Shown here: one piece after another, positions 4,398-6,714 of the stretch
How positions within the stretch are numbered: position 1 is the stretch's first letter
How the letters are laid out: each line of letters begins with the position of its first letter
Assembly: GCA_045631445.1 (NCBI GenBank)
Contig: JAZQUS010000038.1
Span: forward strand, 1 to 6,714
DNA length: 6,714 bases
Direction of reading: 5' to 3'
Source of the DNA: RGIG4608 sp045631445
GTDB lineage: Bacteria > Bacillota > Clostridia > Oscillospirales > CAG-272
Notes under the pieces: model-generated
Told to the model about the DNA's origin: nothing
Databases searched by the model: none
What the model saw: the letters and a program-made list of their open reading frames with translations, nothing else
Program-made: the position numbers and the translations under genes

Positions 4398-4592
4398 GTG
4401 ACTAAATTTGAACAAATTGGTGTCAATTATCAGTATGATGCCGACAACATTGACGAAGCTAACAAGTCCTTTTTGCACAGTTGTAATTGCTGTTGTAATA
4501 AGGGTATGCGCTTGGATTGCGATAAGTGCGCTATTGCACATACACATTCTTTGGTTATTGCATATTTCGATAACGAAAAGAAAGGAAAATGA
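4398..4592 (+). CDS. Small Cys/His-rich protein, probable metal-binding
   Basis: The 64-aa product has a dense cluster between residues 27 and 50: H27, C29, C31, C32, C33, C41, C44, H48 and H50 (an HSCNCCCNKGM stretch, then CDKCAIAHTH). The spacing C-x2-C at 41-44 and the clustered ligands suggest one zinc or iron site, or a disulfide-rich knot; no named family is recognised. The N-terminal 25 residues are acidic and the C-terminus ends in a basic NEKKGK. The start is GTG 4398, supported by an excellent AGGAGG 7 nt upstream. It ends 3 nt before the next gene's ATG, and its last codons hold that gene's ribosome site, so the two are likely translationally coupled. Confidence 0.85.
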   Translation: MTKFEQIGVNYQYDADNIDEANKSFLHSCNCCCNKGMRLDCDKCAIAHTHSLVIAYFDNEKKGK

Positions 4593-4595
4593 CCT

Positions 4596-4853
4596 ATGAA
4601 AAACAATCTTAAACTTCAACTGCGCGTTCATCAAACTTTGATGTGTGTCAACGCAATCATTGGCTTGCTCTTCTCTATATTCGGTATGCTTATTGCATTT
4701 ACTGGATATGCAACCGATATTCTATCAAGAAAAATGGAAATCATCACGTTTTGCCTCTGCATTATTGTAGTTATAATCTCTGTCATTAATGCTTATCGCT
4801 ATGACGAGAGCGTAACAAAGCTTCAGCGTAAGATTGCTGAGAAGGGAGTTTAA
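4596..4853 (+). CDS. Small two-helix membrane protein
   Basis: The 85-aa product has two clear membrane segments, about residues 15-37 (starting LMCVNAIIGLLFSIFGM) and 48-66 (EIITFCLCIIVVIISVINA), joined by a short loop with R45 and K46. Both the N-terminus (KNNLKLQLR) and the C-terminal tail (KLQRKIAEKG) are basic, so both ends are probably cytoplasmic. It lacks a cleavable signal peptide. Function is unknown; small phage or plasmid membrane proteins of this shape include holin-like and exclusion proteins, but nothing here decides between these. The start is ATG 4596, with AAAGGA about 9 nt upstream, inside the end of the previous gene. The next small gene starts 5 nt after its stop. Confidence 0.85.
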   Translation: MKNNLKLQLRVHQTLMCVNAIIGLLFSIFGMLIAFTGYATDILSRKMEIITFCLCIIVVIISVINAYRYDESVTKLQRKIAEKGV

Positions 4854-4858
4854 GAGAA

Positions 4859-4966
4859 ATGGAAGAAATGCTCCTGCAGGCAATGAAAGAGTGCGCCGAT
4901 ATTGTGCGCAGTGGCGAAATGCCAAAGGGAAATGAACTAAGTCTAGCTGAATTACTAGGTGAATAA
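4859..4966 (+). CDS. Small acidic 35-aa protein
   Basis: A short frame with ATG 4859 and TAA 4964-4966 encodes a 35-residue protein starting MEEMLLQAMKECADIVRSGE, predicted as one amphipathic helix followed by a short acidic helix (LSLAELLGE). The ribosome site AAGGGAG lies about 10 nt upstream inside the last codons of the membrane-protein gene. Codon use matches its neighbours. No family is recognised. Its stop codon is the first triplet of the repeated RNA module that follows, an arrangement also seen at the end of the 5844 gene. Short length keeps some doubt about whether it is expressed. Confidence 0.6.
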   Translation: MEEMLLQAMKECADIVRSGEMPKGNELSLAELLGE

Positions 4967-5027
4967 GCGAAACCTATATCGAAGCCACAAGCGAAATTAA
5001 GTTTGTGGCTTTCATTATGGGCTTTGC
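4964..5027 (+). ncRNA. Repeated structured RNA module, copy 1
   Basis: The left box TAAGCGAAACCTATATC (4964-4980) starts at the stop codon of the 35-aa gene. A perfect 9-bp hairpin follows, AAGCCACAA/TTGTGGCTT (4982-4990, 5003-5011), and then the right box TTCATTATGGGCTTTGC (ending 5027). The boxes also pair with each other: GCGAAACCT (4967-4975) with GGGCTTTGC (5019-5027), 8 of 9 positions with two G.U pairs. Both boxes recur exactly at 6183-6261 while the hairpin arms differ but stay paired. It lies upstream of the lipoprotein gene. The right box includes a mini-frame ATG GGC TTT GC. Confidence 0.75.
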
Positions 5028-5056
5028 TCATATTATGTAAAAGGGAAGTGATTTAT

Positions 5057-5344
5057 ATGAAAAAGGCAATGATATTATTATCCTTATGCTCTATGCTTTT
5101 GACCGGATGTGCAAAGGGAAATGGGCAATATATGAAGGCAGGTAATTATTATCTTGATGGAACTGTCATCACTTGTGATGGAAACATTTGGGATTACCAA
5201 ACGGAAACCATAAGTAACGAACCTGCATATGATGATGCGCCCGTGTATGTTGTCTTTGATGACAACGGAACGGAAACTAATATATATGACGACATCATCA
5301 TTAAACTAATCATAGACGTGGAAGCTATTTATGATGAAATGTAA
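5057..5344 (+). CDS. Small secreted lipoprotein, function unknown
   Basis: The 95-aa product starts with a lipoprotein signal: MKKAMILLSLCSMLLTGC, with a two-Lys N-terminus, a hydrophobic core and the lipobox L-T-G-C, so C18 should be lipidated and the mature part anchored outside the membrane. The mature region is acidic, with a beta-rich pattern (YYLDGTVITCDGNIWDY, then VYVVFDDNGTE, then IYDDIIIKLIID). The DGN-W and FDDNGT pieces resemble hypothetical proteins common in Bacillota mobile elements; no activity can be assigned. The start is ATG 5057, with the AAAAGGGAAGTG ribosome region about 10 nt upstream. The in-frame TTG at 5003 would start inside the module hairpin and spoil the signal peptide. 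It lies between RNA module copy 1 and the four-hairpin element. Confidence 0.85.
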   Translation: MKKAMILLSLCSMLLTGCAKGNGQYMKAGNYYLDGTVITCDGNIWDYQTETISNEPAYDDAPVYVVFDDNGTETNIYDDIIIKLIIDVEAIYDEM

Positions 5345-5355
5345 TAACGTTGCTC

Positions 5356-5468
5356 GTGCCCATCAAGGGAAATTGGTGGGCATCATGGAGCGTTGTTCCT
5401 AAGGGAAAATCGCACTACAAGGGAGTGCGACGTGTGTTGTTTCCTAACGGAAACACGCATTGCTCCGT
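5356..5468 (+). ncRNA. Structured intergenic RNA: hairpin plus multi-branched junction
   Basis: A 10-bp hairpin TGCCCATCAA/TTGGTGGGCA (5357-5366, 5373-5382) has the loop GGGAAA. Next to it an 8-bp closing helix (5385-5392 with 5461-5468, two G.U) surrounds three hairpins: TTCC-TAAG-GGAA (5396-5407), TCGCACT/AGTGCGA (5410-5416, 5424-5430) and GTTTCC-TAAC-GGAAAC (5439-5454). G.U pairs (5363-5376, 5392-5461) support the plus strand. No gene lies within it. It ends 10 nt before the ribosome site of the 37-aa gene, so it may be its leader or a separate small RNA. No T-run terminator follows. Confidence 0.6.
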
Positions 5469-5493
5469 ATTAATACCAAAGGAGTGATTTGTA

Positions 5494-5607
5494 ATGGAAG
5501 TGAAAATCATCAATGTGGCCGGACACTACGAAGGCTATGTCAACGGAGAATTTTTCTGCAGTGGTGACACCTATACCGAAGTTGCAAGGGAACTCGGCTT
5601 AATCTAA
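5494..5607 (+). CDS. Small 37-aa protein
   Basis: The frame runs from ATG 5494 to TAA 5605-5607 with a strong ribosome site AAAGGAG (5478-5484), 9 nt upstream. The product begins MEVKIINVAGHYEGYVNGEF, then FCSGDTYTEVARELGLI: two or three beta strands followed by a short helix. The YVNGEFFCSGDTY-type core looks like very small conserved proteins of Bacillota phages and other mobile elements, although I cannot name a family. Codon use is typical of the right-hand genes. It sits between two structured RNA regions with no overlapping competitor frame, and is short enough to be missed by ordinary gene callers. Confidence 0.75.
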   Translation: MEVKIINVAGHYEGYVNGEFFCSGDTYTEVARELGLI

Positions 5608-5618
5608 AAACTAATTGT

Positions 5619-5817
5619 ACCATAAGGCAATTGAAATACTTATGGGGTAAAGAGTGAGAGTGACCAAGGCTCTTAGGCTCGGTATGTAGAATAAACATGC
5701 CAAAGGGAAAGCGAAATTTGGGAATGAGGCACTGCGGTGCTTTTTGGATTATGCTTGCGCTTCCCGCGCTTCTGAGGGATTGAGCGTATCAGTCCCATCC
5801 CATAAGCGAAACCCAAA
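5619..5817 (+). ncRNA. Structured intergenic RNA region
   Basis: Helices in order: CCATAAG/CTTATGG (5620-5626, 5639-5645); GGTATGT/ACATGCC (5681-5687, 5695-5701, one G.U); GGGAAAGCG/CGCTTCCC (5705-5713, 5758-5765, one bulge); GCAC-TGCG-GTGC (about 5729-5740); GGGATTGA/TCAGTCCC (5776-5783, 5789-5796, one G.U); and a possible closing helix TTTGGG/CCCAAA (5717-5722, 5812-5817) that competes with the third. TAAGCGAAACC (5803-5813) repeats the left box of the module at 4964 and 6183. G.U pairs again favour the plus strand. The 236-nt gap holds no convincing gene and leads into the 5844 gene. Confidence 0.5.
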
Positions 5818-5843
5818 ATATATTATAGAAAGGAAACGACATT

Positions 5844-6185
5844 ATGTCTAAGTATCCTATCGTCATCATCTATACCAAAAAGGGAGACCTTCTTCCTTAC
5901 TTTAACCACAAGCTGGCATCTGCATTGAGAGACAGCGGTTCTATGGGTTATGAGCGTATTCGCACCACTTACGCAAAGGAAAGGGATATCCAACTTATTG
6001 CGATGTTCCGTTGGGAAACCGATGGACAGTATGGGCAAAAATACTTTTGCAAAATCAAATGCCCTGTTAATCCTCTGCCTATTAAGGGAGAGTTTGAATG
6101 CCCTACTATTCGCACGGTTGATAGCTGGCTGAAGAATGCAGGTTGGAGTTTCAAACAGAAACTTTATCCTCGTATGTTTGAGTAA
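5844..6185 (+). CDS. Hypothetical 113-aa protein
   Basis: I do not recognise this protein. It starts at ATG 5844 with the ribosome site GAAAGGA about 9 nt upstream; near-identical leaders (GAAAGGAAA then GAC and ATG) precede 4596 and 6373. The product begins MSKYPIVIIYTKKGDLLPYF and is basic and aromatic-rich: an N-terminal strand, a helix around residues 21-31 (NHKLASALRDS), a strand region with FRWETDGQYGQKYFCKIKCP, and a C-terminal WLKNAGWSFKQKLYPRMFE. Two Cys (residues 68 and 72, C-x3-C) are too few for an obvious metal site. There is no signal peptide or membrane segment. Its stop codon is the first triplet of RNA module copy 2, just as the 35-aa gene runs into copy 1. Confidence 0.88.
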   Translation: MSKYPIVIIYTKKGDLLPYFNHKLASALRDSGSMGYERIRTTYAKERDIQLIAMFRWETDGQYGQKYFCKIKCPVNPLPIKGEFECPTIRTVDSWLKNAGWSFKQKLYPRMFE

Positions 6186-6261
6186 GCGAAACCTATATCA
6201 AGCGCCTAAGGGAAACGTAGTAGCGATACGCAAACTTTAGGCGCTTCATTATGGGCTTTGC
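6183..6261 (+). ncRNA. Repeated structured RNA module, copy 2
   Basis: The left box TAAGCGAAACCTATATC (6183-6199) again starts at a stop codon. The hairpin arms AAGCGCCTAA (6200-6209) and TTAGGCGCTT (6237-6246) give 10 perfect pairs; inside is CGTA/TACG (6216-6219, 6227-6230) with GGGAAA on its 5' side. The right box TTCATTATGGGCTTTGC ends at 6261. Compared with copy 1 the flanks are identical while the arms have changed together, which is direct support for RNA pairing. It lies 27 nt ahead of the 6289 start. Copy 2 also has the mini-frame ATG GGC TTT GCC TAA. Confidence 0.75.
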
Positions 6262-6288
6262 CTAAATTAATTACAAAGGAGAATGAAA

Positions 6289-6651
6289 ATGCTTCCTATT
6301 GATTTTTTCACTAATCCATCATACGCAGAAAATGAAATATTTAATCCTAAAAACAGAAAGGAAAAGACACCTATGACCGAATTCATCATCATCAAGGAAA
6401 CCAATAAGGAACACATTCCCACTCTCGAAGAGAAAGTCGAAACCCTCTATGACTACATCATGGTCCAGTCGGACAGACTCGCAAAGCTGAGCAACCTTCT
6501 TGGTTACGACCATCCTGTTATTAAGAACAAAAGATGGGAAGTCATCGGAATGGAAATGGCATTTGAAATTGTGGCCGGTCATAATGTAACCGACCATTGC
6601 ATTGCCAAATATCAGAAGAAAGTTGGTATCAAGGGATATGAAAAAAAGTAA
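6289..6651 (+). CDS. Hypothetical protein, paralogue of the 4176 gene product
   Basis: Function unknown. Its C-terminal part (LYDYIMVQSDRLAKLSNLLG, then VIGMEMAFEIVAG, then HCIAKYQKK) aligns without gaps to 58 residues of the 64-aa protein at 4176, marking two members of one small, helical, probably coiled family. Two starts are plausible. ATG 6289 has a near-ideal AAAGGAG 7 nt upstream and gives 120 aa. ATG 6373 has GAAAGGA about 10 nt upstream, like the neighbouring genes, and gives 92 aa (MTEFIIIKETNKEH). The extra 28 residues (MLPIDFFTNPSYAENE first) use more A/T-ending codons than the rest and have no counterpart in the paralogue, so 6373 may be the main start. It follows RNA module copy 2 and overlaps the next frame by 14 nt. 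Confidence 0.82.
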   Translation: MLPIDFFTNPSYAENEIFNPKNRKEKTPMTEFIIIKETNKEHIPTLEEKVETLYDYIMVQSDRLAKLSNLLGYDHPVIKNKRWEVIGMEMAFEIVAGHNVTDHCIAKYQKKVGIKGYEKK

Positions 6652-6714
6652 AATCATAAAAAACTTTCAGACTATGCCGCGCATCGAACAGAAAGAAAAC
6701 TTTATGAAAGAGCA
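6638..6714 (+). CDS. Partial hypothetical protein, N-terminal 25 residues
   Basis: A frame starting at ATG 6638 is open to the window edge and overlaps the end of the previous gene by 14 nt, a common coupling arrangement. The visible part is basic (MKKSKIIKNFQTMPRIEQKE). A purine-rich AAGGG lies only 2 nt before the ATG, which is too close for an ideal ribosome site, so a later start (ATG 6674, no ribosome site visible) or mere chance remain possible. No family can be named from this fragment. Confidence 0.45.
   Translation, partial: MKKSKIIKNFQTMPRIEQKENFMKE

Noticed and set aside
5003..5056. N-terminal extension of the lipoprotein from TTG 5003
   Set aside because: It would begin in the arm of the RNA module hairpin and place residues before a textbook lipoprotein signal peptide.
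5645..5775. Possible tRNA or tmRNA within the structured gap
   Set aside because: No T-arm GTTCRA motif, no 7-bp acceptor stem with CCA or standard cloverleaf could be drawn.
5724..5783. Nineteen-residue hydrophobic frame starting ATG 5724
   Set aside because: No ribosome site at the right distance and the bases are used in the GCAC/GTGC and other helices; too little evidence for a gene.
6319..6657. 112-codon minus-strand frame
   Set aside because: It is antisense to the 6289 gene, which has a paralogue in the window and a good ribosome site.

Overview
The window looks like an accessory segment of a low-GC Bacillota (Clostridia-type) genome, most likely part of a phage, plasmid or integrative element. 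Signs are the low GC content, Shine-Dalgarno sites of the AAGGAG/GGAGG type, consensus TTGACA/TATAAT promoters, ordinary TGA/TAA stops, and a run of very small genes separated by long, structured non-coding stretches. No integrase, structural phage gene, transposase, tRNA, rRNA or CRISPR is visible, so the element type is inference.

Left part (1-730, minus strand): a small winged-helix protein (284-646) is read leftwards towards a gene cut by the window edge (1-119). The palindrome AGTATCA-N3-TGATACT occurs four times. One copy fills the -35/-10 spacer of the winged-helix gene's own promoter. Three more stand at exact 23-bp spacing ahead of the partial gene, next to a 39-bp pure A/T tract. 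This is a repressor/operator circuit, an iteron origin, or both.

Middle-left (730-1613): a 970-bp divergent intergenic region. Its first part is almost free of C on the plus strand and carries scattered TAGGGA repeats. A strong extended -10 promoter (1267-1296) with a palindrome over the start point follows, then a leader of about 310 nt ending in three back-to-back inverted repeats. It drives a 300-aa protein of unknown function (1614-2516) and a 72-aa protein (2573-2791). The two are separated by a pair of mutually exclusive G/C-run hairpins, one of which buries the second gene's ribosome site. A good intrinsic terminator ends the unit.

Middle (2842-3654): about 800 bp with no credible gene but many nested helices, several with G.U pairs that only work on the plus strand. 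I read it as a large structured RNA, similar in size and setting to the ornate large RNAs (ROOL/GOLLD class) of Bacillota mobile elements; family membership cannot be shown from here.

Right part (3655-6714, plus strand): a chain of small genes. A ribbon-helix-helix repressor (3952-4143) has its own promoter with CATATG operators and a terminator overlapping its stop codon. Behind it come a 64-aa protein, a Cys/His-rich protein, a two-helix membrane protein, 35-aa and 37-aa proteins, a lipoprotein, a 113-aa protein, and a paralogue of the first 64-aa protein. The gaps hold structured RNA. The best case is a module present twice (4964-5027 and 6183-6261): identical 17-nt flanks starting at the stop codon of two unrelated genes, around a hairpin whose arms differ in sequence but stay complementary. 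The octamer AAGSGAAA occurs eleven times in this 1.3-kb part and only once elsewhere.

Most proteins here have no function I recognise; the main interest is the density of RNA structure and repeated regulatory architecture.
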